From positions 1 through 64,000 of the forward strand of contig CAYPNP010000021.1 in NCBI GenBank assembly GCA_964412195.1: a stretch of DNA of 64,000 bases, read 5' to 3'. The notes beneath the pieces were generated by a model. That model did not search any database. It saw nothing but the letters and a program-made list of their open reading frames with translations, and was not told the origin of the DNA. Of this stretch, positions 56,708 through 64,000 are shown one piece after another. How positions within the stretch are numbered: position 1 is the first letter of the stretch; each line of letters opens with the position of its first letter. The stretch comes from CAYPNP01 sp964412195 (lineage in GTDB: Bacteria; Acidobacteriota; JAAYUB01). The position numbers were made by a program, and so were the translations under genes.

Positions 56708-57760
56708 ATGCTGGAAATTGACGGCGCCCAAGGGGAAGGCGGCGGCCAGATCCTGCGCACCGCCCTGGCCCTGTCCGTGGTGACCGGGCGGCCTTGCCGC
56801 CTGGTGCGGATCCGCGCCCGCCGGAAGAATCCCGGCCTCCAACGCCAGCACCTGACGGCCGTCCGGGCCGCGGCCGCCGTCGGGGCGGCCCAAGTGCGGG
56901 GCGACGAATTGGCGTCCCAAACCCTGGAATTCCTCCCCCGTGGCGTCCGCCCAGGGTTCCACCATTTCGACATCGGCACGGCCGGGAGCACCGGTCTGGT
57001 GCTGCAGGCGATCCTGCCGCCGCTGCTGACCGCGCCGGGCCCGTCGGAGATCCTGCTGGAGGGCGGCACGCACAACCCGGCCGCCCCGCCGTTCGAGTTC
57101 CTCGCGGAAGCCTTCGTGCCGCTGCTCCGCCGCATGGGGCCGGAGGTGGATTTGCAGCTCGAGCGGCACGGCTTCTACCCGGCTGGCGGGGGGCGCCTGC
57201 GCGTCACCGTCCGGCCCGCCGAACGCCTGCGCCCGCTTTCCCTGCGCCAGCGGGGCGAGCTGACCCGCGTCTCGGCCCGGGCGCTGGTGGCGCGGCTGCC
57301 CCGCCTGATCGCGGAGCGGGAGCTGCGCGTGCTGGGGCGGTCGCTGGGTTTGGCCGCGCGGGACCTGGAGGTTCGGGAGGCCGAGGGATCGCCGGGGCCG
57401 GGCAATGCCGTGACGGTGAAGGTGGACTGCGCGGGACTCACGGAAGTCTTCACGCGGTTCGGGCAGAAGGGCGTGCCGGCGGAGACCGTGGCGGAGCAGG
57501 CGGCCGGGGACACCCATCGCTATCTGGAGTCGGGGGCGGCGGTGGGCCCGCACCTGGCCGACCAGCTCCTGCTGCCCCTGGCGCTGGCCGGCGGCGGGGT
57601 GTTCCGGACCATGCCGCTGACCGATCATGCCACCACCAACCTGGCGGTGCTGCGCCAGTTCCTGCCGCTGCCGTTCGACGTGGAAGCCGTGTCCAACGGG
57701 ATCGTGGAAGTGCGGCTTGGCTCCGGTTGCGGAGAGCCGGCACCGGGAGGAGATCCGTGA
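56708..57760 (+). CDS. rtcA: RNA 3'-terminal phosphate cyclase
   Basis: 350 residues. The N-terminal IDGAQGEGGGQILRTALALS and the nucleotidyl-accepting histidine H307 in LTDHATTNL identify RtcA, which converts RNA 3'-phosphate ends to 2',3'-cyclic phosphate using ATP. HHFDIGTAGSTGLVLQAILPP is also typical. No rtcB is nearby. Its stop overlaps the GTG start of the next gene, an unusual coupling of an RNA-end enzyme to a redox membrane operon. Confidence 0.92.
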   Translation: MLEIDGAQGEGGGQILRTALALSVVTGRPCRLVRIRARRKNPGLQRQHLTAVRAAAAVGAAQVRGDELASQTLEFLPRGVRPGFHHFDIGTAGSTGLVLQAILPPLLTAPGPSEILLEGGTHNPAAPPFEFLAEAFVPLLRRMGPEVDLQLERHGFYPAGGGRLRVTVRPAERLRPLSLRQRGELTRVSARALVARLPRLIAERELRVLGRSLGLAARDLEVREAEGSPGPGNAVTVKVDCAGLTEVFTRFGQKGVPAETVAEQAAGDTHRYLESGAAVGPHLADQLLLPLALAGGGVFRTMPLTDHATTNLAVLRQFLPLPFDVEAVSNGIVEVRLGSGCGEPAPGGDP

Positions 57761-58389
57761 TCAAGGGATTCCTGCTGGGGCTGGCCAACGGCGTCTACTG
57801 TACGGTGTCGTGCGCGCCGGTCCTGCTCCCCTTCCTGGTCGGGGAGGGCTACAGCCTGGCCCGGAACGCCCTGGCCCTGGGCCGCTTCCTGCTGGGGCGG
57901 CTGGCGGGTTACATGATCTTCGGCGTGGTGGCCTGGGCGGGCGGTTCGCTTGTGGCCGGCCACCCGGCGGCACGGGGTCTCGGCTTCGGCCTGGCCATGC
58001 TGGTGCTGGCGGCGCTGCTGGTGGCGTATGGTTTCCGGCCCCCCAAGCCCGCCTGCGCGGCGGGAAGTGCCGGCGGCCGCCTCGAAAAATTCGTGCGCCC
58101 GACGCTGCTGCCGGTACTGTTCGGCTTCCTGACGGGCATCAACCTCTGTCCGCCGTTCCTGCTGGCTATTACGGAGGCGGCCGCCGCCGGGAGCCTGGCG
58201 GGCAGCGTGCTCTTTTTCGCGGCCTTTTTCATGGGAACTTCGCTGTACATGGTGCCTTTGGTCCTGACCAGCGCGCTGCGGCGCTGGCCGGCGCTCCAGG
58301 TGGTGGGCCGCCTGGCCGCCGGAGTGATGGGCCTTTTCTACCTGTACCAGGGATTCATACTCTGTCTGGGAGGATGGAAATCATTATGA
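57757..58389 (+). CDS. CcdA/DsbD-like (DsbD_2, TauE-like) membrane protein
   Basis: 210 residues from GTG 57757, which overlaps the rtcA stop; GGAGGAG is upstream. It has six membrane segments with two conserved cysteine-proline sites, YCTVSCAPVLLPF (first segment) and GINLCPPFLLA (fourth), as in the thiol-electron-transferring core of CcdA and DsbD. It would carry reducing equivalents across the membrane. It is followed, with overlap, by a polyferredoxin. Confidence 0.83.
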   Translation: MIKGFLLGLANGVYCTVSCAPVLLPFLVGEGYSLARNALALGRFLLGRLAGYMIFGVVAWAGGSLVAGHPAARGLGFGLAMLVLAALLVAYGFRPPKPACAAGSAGGRLEKFVRPTLLPVLFGFLTGINLCPPFLLAITEAAAAGSLAGSVLFFAAFFMGTSLYMVPLVLTSALRRWPALQVVGRLAAGVMGLFYLYQGFILCLGGWKSL

Positions 58390-59564
58390 GCGCAACTTTG
58401 GATGCCCTGCCGAGACCGTCGCCGGTGTGGACGTGGCTCCGGCGGGCCGGCCTGATCGCCGGCATGATGCTGCTAACGGCGATGATGCTCCTGGGTGGCG
58501 CGGGGCAGGTCCGGGATCCCCTGGTCCTCATCGCCCTGGCCATCACCTACCTGTTCGTCAACGCCCTGTTCATCCTCATGGTGGTGACGGGGAAGACGGA
58601 CCGCTACCGCTCGATCCTCTTTGTGGCCATGGCGGTGCTGTTCGTCGTCAGCTTCATCGCCAACCTCATCGAGGTCCGCGGCAGCATGGCCCTGACGCAG
58701 GAGGACATGCTGCAGGGCCGGACGCCGTTCTGCCACATGGTCATCCCGATGACCCTCATCCCAGCCGCCTTCACGAAGACGATCATCTTTCCCGGTTCCC
58801 TCCTGGAGGGCTTCGCCAGCATCGCCAGCATGTTCGTGATCTGGATCGGCGTGTCGCTGGCCCTGGGGCGGGGCTTCTGCAGCTGGGGCTGCTTCTTCGG
58901 CGGCATGGACGAGGGCTTCTCCAGGATCCTGCGCAAGCCGATCATCCGCAAGATCGCCGGCTACTGGACGTATTTCCCCTACGCCCTGCTCGGGGTGGTG
59001 GCCCTCTGGTCGGCGGTCACGCTGGCGCCCCAGTACTGCGCCTGGTTCTGCCCCTTCAAGACGGTGACGGAGTTCGAGGCCGTCACCACCACCACTGCGG
59101 CGATCCAGGCCGGCATCTTCGTCTCGCTGTTTGCGGGCCTGGTGGTGGTGCTGCCGGTCCTGACCAAGCGCCGGATCCAGTGCGGGCTCTTCTGCCCCAT
59201 GGGAGCGTTCCAGTCTTTTACCAACAAGGTCAACGTCTTCGACGTGCGGATCGACCGGGACGCGTGCAACCAGTGCCAGAAGTGCGTCCGGGCCTGCCCG
59301 ACGTTCTCGCTGGACGAGCGGAGCCTGGAAATCGGCAAGCCGAAAATGAGCTGCATGAAGTGCGGCAAGTGCGTCGACCAGTGCCCGAAGGGGGCCATCA
59401 CCTATCACGTCAAGGGCACGCCGTGCGGATCGCGGCCCAAGACCGCCCGCATGCTCTTCGTCTTCCCGGCCTTCCTCTTCCTGGCCACCTTCGGAGGCGG
59501 GATGATCATCGGCGGCATCTACCGCCTCCTGCTGCTGGTCACCACCGGCCGCATGGTCCACTGA
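58386..59564 (+). CDS. Membrane polyferredoxin, NapH/CcoG-like
   Basis: 392 residues from ATG 58386, overlapping the previous stop by four bases. It has about seven membrane segments. Cysteine pairs in membrane-edge loops (FCSWGCFFGG, YCAWFCPF, CGLFCPMGAF) are the NapH/NosR-type signature. Two [4Fe-4S] motifs, CNQCQKCVRACP and CMKCGKCVDQCP, follow in a soluble segment (about 290-340), with a last membrane helix. It probably moves electrons between cytoplasmic donors or quinol and the periplasm. Confidence 0.87.
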   Translation: MSATLDALPRPSPVWTWLRRAGLIAGMMLLTAMMLLGGAGQVRDPLVLIALAITYLFVNALFILMVVTGKTDRYRSILFVAMAVLFVVSFIANLIEVRGSMALTQEDMLQGRTPFCHMVIPMTLIPAAFTKTIIFPGSLLEGFASIASMFVIWIGVSLALGRGFCSWGCFFGGMDEGFSRILRKPIIRKIAGYWTYFPYALLGVVALWSAVTLAPQYCAWFCPFKTVTEFEAVTTTTAAIQAGIFVSLFAGLVVVLPVLTKRRIQCGLFCPMGAFQSFTNKVNVFDVRIDRDACNQCQKCVRACPTFSLDERSLEIGKPKMSCMKCGKCVDQCPKGAITYHVKGTPCGSRPKTARMLFVFPAFLFLATFGGGMIIGGIYRLLLLVTTGRMVH

Positions 59565-59575
59565 GGGAGGGCGCC

Positions 59576-60082
59576 ATGCAGAAATTGAAAACGATCCTCG
59601 GCTACGGCTGGGCCGCCCTGATGATCCCCCTGGTCCTGGGGACTTTCATTGGCATGAACAACTGGGCCACGACGCTGGTGCGCGCCACCGGCGTGACCAT
59701 CAATCCGCGGTACAACGGCGGCGAAGTGGTGGCCACGGTGGACCACGGCGCCTACCAGGCCAAGATGCACCGGGCGGTTTTCGACGGTCTGCTGTCGGAC
59801 CGCGAGGACGGCTTCATCCAGATCGACTGGGCGCCGGTGGCCAAGGACGGCCGCCTGCCCGACGCCATCGAGGAACCGGTGGATTTCAACCGCGACGGGC
59901 GGATCGATTTCACCATCCGCCTGGACACGAAGAACAACCAGGCCACGGTGGCCGACGTCTCAGGCAAGGTGCTCGGTATGGGCGGGGTTTCCCTGGACTC
60001 CGGGACGGAGGGCGCGCAGGGCGTCGGCCAGGTATACAACCTCGGCGCCGGGCGCGCCGTCCGGGTGATGCTCCGGAAGTGA
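59576..60082 (+). CDS. Exported or anchored protein with an EF-hand-like loop
   Basis: 168 residues from ATG 59576 (GGAGGG upstream). An N-terminal hydrophobic segment (about 8-27) may be a signal or anchor. The middle contains DFNRDGRIDFTIRLD, a single EF-hand/dockerin-type calcium loop, and the end is beta-rich. It has no cysteines or haem motif. It lies 11 bases after the polyferredoxin gene and is probably the periplasmic partner of this small membrane redox operon. Confidence 0.72.
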   Translation: MQKLKTILGYGWAALMIPLVLGTFIGMNNWATTLVRATGVTINPRYNGGEVVATVDHGAYQAKMHRAVFDGLLSDREDGFIQIDWAPVAKDGRLPDAIEEPVDFNRDGRIDFTIRLDTKNNQATVADVSGKVLGMGGVSLDSGTEGAQGVGQVYNLGAGRAVRVMLRK

Positions 60083-60254
60083 CTGGTGACGGGTGACGGG
60101 TGACCGGTGACCGCCGACCGTGGACGATGGACCATGGACCATTCTCGATGACCGATCGTACTCGTTGATCGTAATCGTGATCGTAATCGTGATCGTAATC
60201 GGAATCGAGGCCCGGGGCTGGAGACTCTGAATCCAAAGGCGCTTCCAGCCCCGG
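60079..60254. repeat. Word-repeat cassette ending in an 11-bp perfect hairpin
   Basis: GTGACTGGTGACGGGTGACG units (60079-60112), a CCGTGGACGATGGACCATGG word (60116-60143) and ATCGTAATCGTGATCGTAAT tracts (60152-60204) are followed by CCGGGGCTGGA (60212-60222) and its exact complement TCCAGCCCCGG (60244-60254). The rest of the gap to 60404 has an A-rich stretch (60329-60350) and a GGGTGAAATCACCC palindrome (60377-60390) just before the next ribosome site. No gene is present. Confidence 0.7.
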
Positions 60255-60404
60255 ATCACCAGCTTCTCGCTCCCTTTCCCCTATTCCTAGCCCCCACCCC
60301 GAATACTGAGTCCCGATCCTCCTTCCCAAAAAAATCAAAAAAAATCGGAACACTTCGGGACGGCTCCGTTTGATCTGGGTGAAATCACCCGGAAGGAGGC
60401 AGCG

Positions 60405-60767
60405 ATGACCAAGAAAAAGCAGACCCAGCTGCAACGGCTGGAGCGTCAGCTCTGGGAGGACCACCGGACGGTGCTCGAAGCGCCGGCCGGCATGCCCCAG
60501 GACCTGAAGCTGAAGCTGCTCCAGAGCGTGTTTGCGGAGATCGTCCCGAGCCGCGATTTCCAGGAGCAGCGCCGGCGGCATCCCGAGAAGATCTTTCACC
60601 TGCACGTCTGCACGGGACTGTGCCCGGCCTGCACGTTTCAGCCGTTCTGCAGCCCGGAACGCCAGGGAAGGCAGAAGGCCCTCCTGGCCGAGGCGCTGGC
60701 GGAGGCGTGCGGTATCCCGGCCGAACGCCAGCCCGGCGAGGTCCGCGGGCACTGGGGGTCGGCATGA
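60405..60767 (+). CDS. Small protein with CxxxCPxCxxxxxC motif (first paralogue)
   Basis: 120 residues from ATG 60405 (GGAAGGAGG upstream). The first 65 residues are charged and helical (LQRLERQLWEDHRTVLEAPAG). Near residue 68 it has CTGLCPACTFQPFC, a compact four-cysteine site able to bind zinc or an iron-sulfur centre. Its length, layout and motif match the next gene, with which it overlaps by four bases. Function is unknown. Confidence 0.75.
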   Translation: MTKKKQTQLQRLERQLWEDHRTVLEAPAGMPQDLKLKLLQSVFAEIVPSRDFQEQRRRHPEKIFHLHVCTGLCPACTFQPFCSPERQGRQKALLAEALAEACGIPAERQPGEVRGHWGSA

Positions 60768-61099
60768 GCGCGAAAATCGAAAAGGAACTGAAACGGCTCG
60801 AGGAGAAACTCTGGCGGGAGTACCGCACCGTGCTGGACATCCCCGAGGAGGTGCCGGCGGAGCTGCGCCTGGACCTGCTGCGGGACACCTACGAGGACAT
60901 CCGGGACGATGCAGAGTTCAAGGAAATGCAGGAGATGTTCCCGGGGGAGTTCACCACCGTGGGGTACTGCTCCGGCTGGTGCCCGGAGTGCCCCATCGTC
61001 CAGTGGTGCGATTTCGCCCGCGAGCAGTTCAGCCCCGAGGACATGGCCTGGATGGCGGAGCACAAGAACTACCCGCCCGACTTCGAATTCAAGCTCTGA
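60764..61099 (+). CDS. Small protein with CxxxCPxCxxxxxC motif (second paralogue)
   Basis: 111 residues from ATG 60764. LKRLEEKLWREYRTVLDIPE aligns with the start of the previous protein, and CSGWCPECPIVQWC (near residue 70) is the same motif as CTGLCPACTFQPFC. The C-terminus differs, ending in DMAWMAEHKNYPPDFEFKL. The overlapping genes suggest a hetero-oligomer. No known family comes to mind; a metal- or cluster-binding role is inferred from the cysteines only. Confidence 0.75.
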   Translation: MSAKIEKELKRLEEKLWREYRTVLDIPEEVPAELRLDLLRDTYEDIRDDAEFKEMQEMFPGEFTTVGYCSGWCPECPIVQWCDFAREQFSPEDMAWMAEHKNYPPDFEFKL

Positions 61100-61118
61100 T
61101 ATTCGAATGTATTGTAAT

Positions 61119-61147
61119 GCCTGGCGGTGGTCATGCCGCCGCCAGGC
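61119..61147. terminator. GC-rich hairpin between convergent genes
   Basis: GCCTGGCGG (61119-61127) pairs perfectly with CCGCCAGGC (61139-61147) around an 11-base loop. It lies 20 bases after the small Cys-motif gene and 12 bases beyond the toxin stop on the other strand. There is no T-run, so it may be a weak bidirectional terminator. Confidence 0.45.
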
Positions 61148-61158
61148 AGGCGGATCTG

Positions 61159-61461
61159 TTATTCCTCATCTGAGCAGAACGTGGTCGGCCATCTATGGGC
61201 GTGGTGCAGGACGCGGAGGATCTCCAAAGTCTTTTGTCGGACGCGGTAGGCCACGAGATACGGGCTGTCGGGGATGATCAGCTCGCGGGTTCCCGGAACA
61301 CGGCCGGCCCGTCCCAGATGGGGCATGCCCAGCAGGTGGCGTTCCACCGTGTGGATCACCTGCAAGACCTGCTGGAGCGCTGCGGGGGGATTGTCTTGGG
61401 AGACGAACTCCTCGATGGAATCAAGATCGCGAGCGGCGGCGACGGTCCAGAGAATCTGCAC
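61159..61461 (-). CDS. RelE/ParE-family toxin
   Basis: 100 residues from GTG 61461 (GGGAGGG five bases upstream). The ParE-like fold pattern is clear: ILWTVAAARDLDSIEEFVSQ, then MPHLGRAGRVPGTRELIIPDSPYLVAYRV and ILRVLHHAHRWP. The start lies inside the end of the antitoxin gene (41-base overlap in another frame), typical of toxin-antitoxin pairs. It would poison gyrase or ribosome function when not bound by its antitoxin. Confidence 0.87.
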   Translation of the reverse strand: MQILWTVAAARDLDSIEEFVSQDNPPAALQQVLQVIHTVERHLLGMPHLGRAGRVPGTRELIIPDSPYLVAYRVRQKTLEILRVLHHAHRWPTTFCSDEE

Positions 61462-61687
61462 GTTGGCCCTCCCAGCGCGCCTTGACGGTTTCGTGAGGAA
61501 CAAGCTGGCCGGCATCGGCCTGCTGCACGCCTTCCTGGATGGCCTCGACCTGCCATTCATTGATCTCGAGGTACTCGCGGATGGCGCTCTCGACCAGAAA
61601 GGACTTGGTACGGGCGGTGGCCTTGGCCATCCGGTCCAGTTTGTCCTTCAAGTCCCCGCCGATGCGTATGGTCATCACGTCTTTCAT
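61421..61687 (-). CDS. Ribbon-helix-helix antitoxin (ParD/CopG-like)
   Basis: 88 residues from ATG 61687 (GAGG upstream). The N-terminal MTIRIGGDLKDKLDRMAKATARTKSFLVESAIREYLE is a ribbon-helix-helix DNA-binding motif; the C-terminal part (HETVKARWEGQR) wraps the toxin. It is the first gene of the pair. Upstream, TATAAT is present on the minus strand (61743-61738) and GTATTACGATGTATTC lies close to the start as a candidate operator for autoregulation. Confidence 0.85.
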   Translation of the reverse strand: MKDVMTIRIGGDLKDKLDRMAKATARTKSFLVESAIREYLEINEWQVEAIQEGVQQADAGQLVPHETVKARWEGQRADSLDRRRRSRS

Positions 61688-61759
61688 CGTAACCTCTCGA
61701 ATACATCGTAATACAACAGTCGGATTTCGTCCAGAATATTATAGGTGCAGGCCTTGTTT

Positions 61760-63112
61760 TTAAAATACCGACTGTTGCCGGCCAATGTGCTCCCTGCAGA
61801 TGAACTCGTCGAAGAGGGCGAGGGCGTCCTCCACCTGGCGGCGGTGGCGGTCGGACTTGGACCGGTAGCGGCGCCGGAACGCCTCGTCCACCGGGGGCAG
61901 CAGGGCCAAGGTCATGTTGAGGGGCTGGTAGTTGGCGGGATCGGAGTGGGCCAGCGCGTGCTGCAGGCTGCCCAGGGCCGTGCCCCGGGGGAAGAGCAGC
62001 GGCGGCCGGCCCTCCAGGCGGCAGACAACCTGCAGCGCCGCCAGCATGCCGGTGGCGATGGCCTCCACGTACCCCTCCAGCCCGCAGAGCTGTCCGGCTA
62101 CGAAGACACCGGGGGCATTCCGCATCTCCAGGTGGGCGGTGAGGACCGCCGGGGCGTTGACATACGTGTTGCGGTGGATCTGGCCGAAGCGCAGGAAGCG
62201 GGCCTCCGCCAGACCGGGGATGAGCCGGAAGACGCGTTCCTGCTCGCCGAAGCGGAGGTGGTTCTGGAAGCCGACCAGGTTGTAGGCGTCGGCCAGCAGG
62301 TTCTCCCGCCGCAGCTGCACCGCGGCGTAGGGCGGCCGGCCGGTGCGGGGATCGGTCAGTCCGACCGGCTTCATCGGGCCGAAGCGGAGCGTGTCCACGC
62401 CGCGGCGGGCCAGCTCCTCGATGGGCAGGCAGCCCTCGAAGAAGGGCGTCCGCTCGAATTCCCGCAGGGGATAGCTGTCGGCGCCGGTCAACGCGTCAAA
62501 AAAGAATCGGTACTCTTCCGGTGTGAACGGGCAGTTGAGGTAGTCGTCGCCGCCCTTGCCGTAGCGGGAGGCGGAAAATGCGATCGACGTGTCGATCGAG
62601 TCGGCCGCCACGATCGGGCTGATGGCGTCGTAGAAGTAGAGATGGTCATCCCCGGTCACCCGCCGGATGTCCTCCGCCAGGGTGTCGCCGGTCAGGGGGC
62701 CGGTGGCGAGGATCAGCGGCCGCTCCGAGGGGATGGCGGCGGCCTCGACCCGCTCGATCCGGATCCGCGGTTCTGCCGCCAGGGCCGCGGTGACGCCCCG
62801 GCTGAAAGCGACGCGGTCCACCGCCAGCGCCTGGCCCGCCGGGACGCGGCAATCCTCCGCCAACGCCAGCAGCAGGCTGCCCAGGCGGCGCAGTTCCTGT
62901 TTGAGCAGGAAAGGAGCGCTGCCGGGCGCCTCCGATTTCAGGGAGTTGGAGCAGACCAACTCGGCGAATTCGCCCGTCTGGTGGGCGGGAGTGGAGACCG
63001 CCGGGCGCATTTCCCGCAGCGTCAACTGGATGCCGCGGCGGGCGAGCTGCCACGCCGCCTCGCTGCCGGCGAGGCCGCCGCCGATGATGGTGACCGTACG
63101 ATCCGGGTCCAC
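61760..63112 (-). CDS. trmFO: tRNA m5U54 methyltransferase, folate/FAD-dependent
   Basis: 450 residues from GTG 63112, chosen because GGAGG lies four bases upstream and the FAD motif VTIIGGGLAGSEAAWQLARRG begins a few residues later. Other TrmFO signatures are FAELVCSNSLKSE with the conserved cysteine, LILATGPLTGDTL, YFYDAISPIV and GQLCGLEGYVEA. It makes 5-methyluridine at position 54 of tRNA using methylene-tetrahydrofolate. Length is normal for the family. Confidence 0.92.
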   Translation of the reverse strand: MDPDRTVTIIGGGLAGSEAAWQLARRGIQLTLREMRPAVSTPAHQTGEFAELVCSNSLKSEAPGSAPFLLKQELRRLGSLLLALAEDCRVPAGQALAVDRVAFSRGVTAALAAEPRIRIERVEAAAIPSERPLILATGPLTGDTLAEDIRRVTGDDHLYFYDAISPIVAADSIDTSIAFSASRYGKGGDDYLNCPFTPEEYRFFFDALTGADSYPLREFERTPFFEGCLPIEELARRGVDTLRFGPMKPVGLTDPRTGRPPYAAVQLRRENLLADAYNLVGFQNHLRFGEQERVFRLIPGLAEARFLRFGQIHRNTYVNAPAVLTAHLEMRNAPGVFVAGQLCGLEGYVEAIATGMLAALQVVCRLEGRPPLLFPRGTALGSLQHALAHSDPANYQPLNMTLALLPPVDEAFRRRYRSKSDRHRRQVEDALALFDEFICREHIGRQQSVF

Positions 63113-63314
63113 GTTGCCTCCGGAAGATCGCTCCGGCTCCGCTCGGGGGCCGGCGCGGCATCTTACCACACTTTCGGTCTTTCGCAGCGGGTGGACGCCC
63201 CGGGGCAGGAGAAGATTGGAGGGTGGAGAAAAATTCCCCAACTGCGGGGAGTGTCTCCACGCGATTACACGAATATATATTTTGTAATATCAATATTTTA
63301 CAAATGATGACCTA

Positions 63315-63331
63315 TTGGCACGACCATTGCA
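63315..63331 (+). promoter_or_regulatory. Sigma-54 promoter of the Hsp20 gene
   Basis: TTGGCACGACCATTGCA matches the sigma-54 consensus YTGGCACG-N4-TTGCW exactly, with the -24 GG at 63317-63318 and the -12 GC at 63329-63330 at the required spacing. Transcription would start near 63342, 32 bases before the start codon. The AT-rich stretch upstream (63255-63310) may hold an activator site. Confidence 0.75.
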
Positions 63332-63373
63332 AAAGCGGCAGCGTCATCGATTTTGAAGGAGGAGGACAGAACC

Positions 63374-63823
63374 ATGGTGAGCATCAGAAAGTACGAACCG
63401 TTTGACCCCTGGACCCGGGACATGGAACGTGTCTTCGCCCGGATGCTGGACCTGCCGAACCGCTTTTTCGGAGAAGAGGCGGCCGGCCTGGCCGGATGGC
63501 AGCCCCGGATGGACGTCAAGGAAACGGATACGGCGATCGTCGTCCGGATGGACCTGCCCGGCATGGACCAGAAGGACATCCGGCTGAACGTCGAGAACAA
63601 CATGCTGACGGTCAGCGGCGAGCGCCGCCTGGAAGAGGAGAAGAAGGGGGAGACCCTGCACCGCGTGGAGTGTTTCTACGGGAACTTCACCCGCAGCTTC
63701 AACCTGCCGCAGACGGTGGACGTGGGCAAGATCGACGCCAAGTACCGCAACGGTGTGCTCGAGATCACGCTGACGAAGCGCGAGGAAAGCAAGCCCCGCC
63801 AGATCAACATCCAGGTGGGCTGA
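63374..63823 (+). CDS. hsp20: Small heat-shock protein (Hsp20/alpha-crystallin)
   Basis: 149 residues from ATG 63374 with a strong GGAGGAGGA ribosome site. The alpha-crystallin domain (about 42-145) has PRMDVKETDTAIVVRMDLPGM, ENNMLTVSGER, FYGNFTRSFNLPQTVD and the GVLEITLTKRE end, followed by the short C-terminal INI anchor (I-x-I) needed for oligomers. It holds unfolding proteins in a refoldable state. It follows a sigma-54 promoter and is ended by a rho-independent terminator. Confidence 0.95.
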   Translation: MVSIRKYEPFDPWTRDMERVFARMLDLPNRFFGEEAAGLAGWQPRMDVKETDTAIVVRMDLPGMDQKDIRLNVENNMLTVSGERRLEEEKKGETLHRVECFYGNFTRSFNLPQTVDVGKIDAKYRNGVLEITLTKREESKPRQINIQVG

Positions 63824-63845
63824 TCCCGTAGGACACGCATTCAGA

Positions 63846-63872
63846 GGGGGGAGCCGGTCCCCCCTTTTTTTC
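63846..63872 (+). terminator. Rho-independent terminator after hsp20
   Basis: GGGGGG (63846-63851), a seven-base loop, CCCCCC (63859-63864), then eight T (63865-63872). It is the only textbook intrinsic terminator I found in the window. Confidence 0.85.
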
Positions 63873-63902
63873 ACCAACTCGTCGCGTGACAGGAAGAAAA
63901 CG

Positions 63903-64000
63903 ATGGCTGAAAACGAGAAATCCGATCTGAAACCCGTGGAGGACCTACTGGCGGCCGCGGCCCAGCCGGCGGAGGCGCCGGTCGCCGCGGAGGAGGCCGG
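63903..64000 (+). CDS. Start of a protein with an acidic Ala-rich N-terminus (cut by window edge)
   Basis: Only 32 codons are visible from ATG 63903: MAENEKSDLKPVEDLLAAAA, then Pro/Ala/Glu-rich sequence. The acidic, disordered start and the position after hsp20 would fit a co-chaperone such as GrpE, but the diagnostic part is outside the window, so no function is assigned. Confidence 0.5.
   Translation, partial: MAENEKSDLKPVEDLLAAAAQPAEAPVAAEEA

Noticed and set aside
61119..61147. Strong rho-independent terminator
   Set aside because: The stem is perfect but no run of T follows on either strand, so it is listed only with modest confidence.

Overview
The window is GC-rich bacterial DNA with compact operons separated by repeat-filled, more AT-rich intergenic stretches. 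The genes point to a hydrogen-metabolising anaerobe or facultative anaerobe with a Gram-negative envelope (TonB-dependent receptor, secreted beta-propeller proteins, periplasmic cytochrome c). The large secreted BNR/FG-GAP proteins and the general gene mix are most like Acidobacteriota or a neighbouring deep phylum. That placement is inference; no rRNA or other phylogenetic marker is present to settle it.

Layout. 1-8572 (minus): two tandem paralogous secreted propeller proteins, the first cut by the window edge. 8856-11828: a Gcr/SpecificRecomb-family membrane protein and a cytochrome c. 12250-22199: an operon joining a split HdrA/MvhD (QmoB-like) pair, an MvhGA-type [NiFe] hydrogenase, a QmoA-like flavoprotein, a small winged-helix-like protein, a QmoC-like HdrC-cytochrome b fusion and a hydrogenase maturation protease, followed by a sensor histidine kinase. 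22713-31967: mixed genes (SHOCT-like, DUF169, FHA-PrsW, TonB receptor, secreted proteins, Tat-exported aldo/keto reductase). 32363-36862: aspartase, a YcxB-like protein, threonine/serine dehydratase and an L-asparaginase II frame interrupted by an in-frame TAG. 37037-44488: a six-gene energy-converting-hydrogenase-related (Ehr-like) membrane complex whose large subunit lacks the Ni-Fe ligands. 45818-51115: a second soluble [NiFe] hydrogenase operon headed by DUF4388, Roadblock and V4R-like genes and ended by its own maturation protease. 51176-56532 (minus): GtrA, CDP-alcohol phosphatidyltransferase, a TPR protein and an M16 peptidase pair. 56708-61099: RtcA, a CcdA/DsbD-like protein, a polyferredoxin, an EF-hand-loop protein and two small paralogous cysteine-motif proteins. 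61159-64000: a ParDE-type toxin-antitoxin pair, TrmFO, Hsp20 behind a textbook sigma-54 promoter, and the start of another gene.

How the genes fit together. Two hydrogenases with intact Ni-Fe motifs each have a dedicated C-terminal protease. The first is wired to Qmo/Hdr-type flavoproteins and a membrane cytochrome b, suggesting electron exchange between H2, quinone and possibly ferredoxin or another low-potential carrier. The second is wired to a ferredoxin and to signalling domains. The Ehr-like complex has no usable Ni-Fe site and no protease and is probably an ion-pumping ferredoxin-linked module.

The most unusual non-coding feature is a set of intergenic cassettes built from a small vocabulary of short, internally repetitive words. 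The words reappear as reverse complements in mirrored order, giving large nested imperfect palindromes at many gene boundaries, inside one operon, and in one case forming the C-terminus of a gene. No rRNA, tRNA or CRISPR array was recognised.
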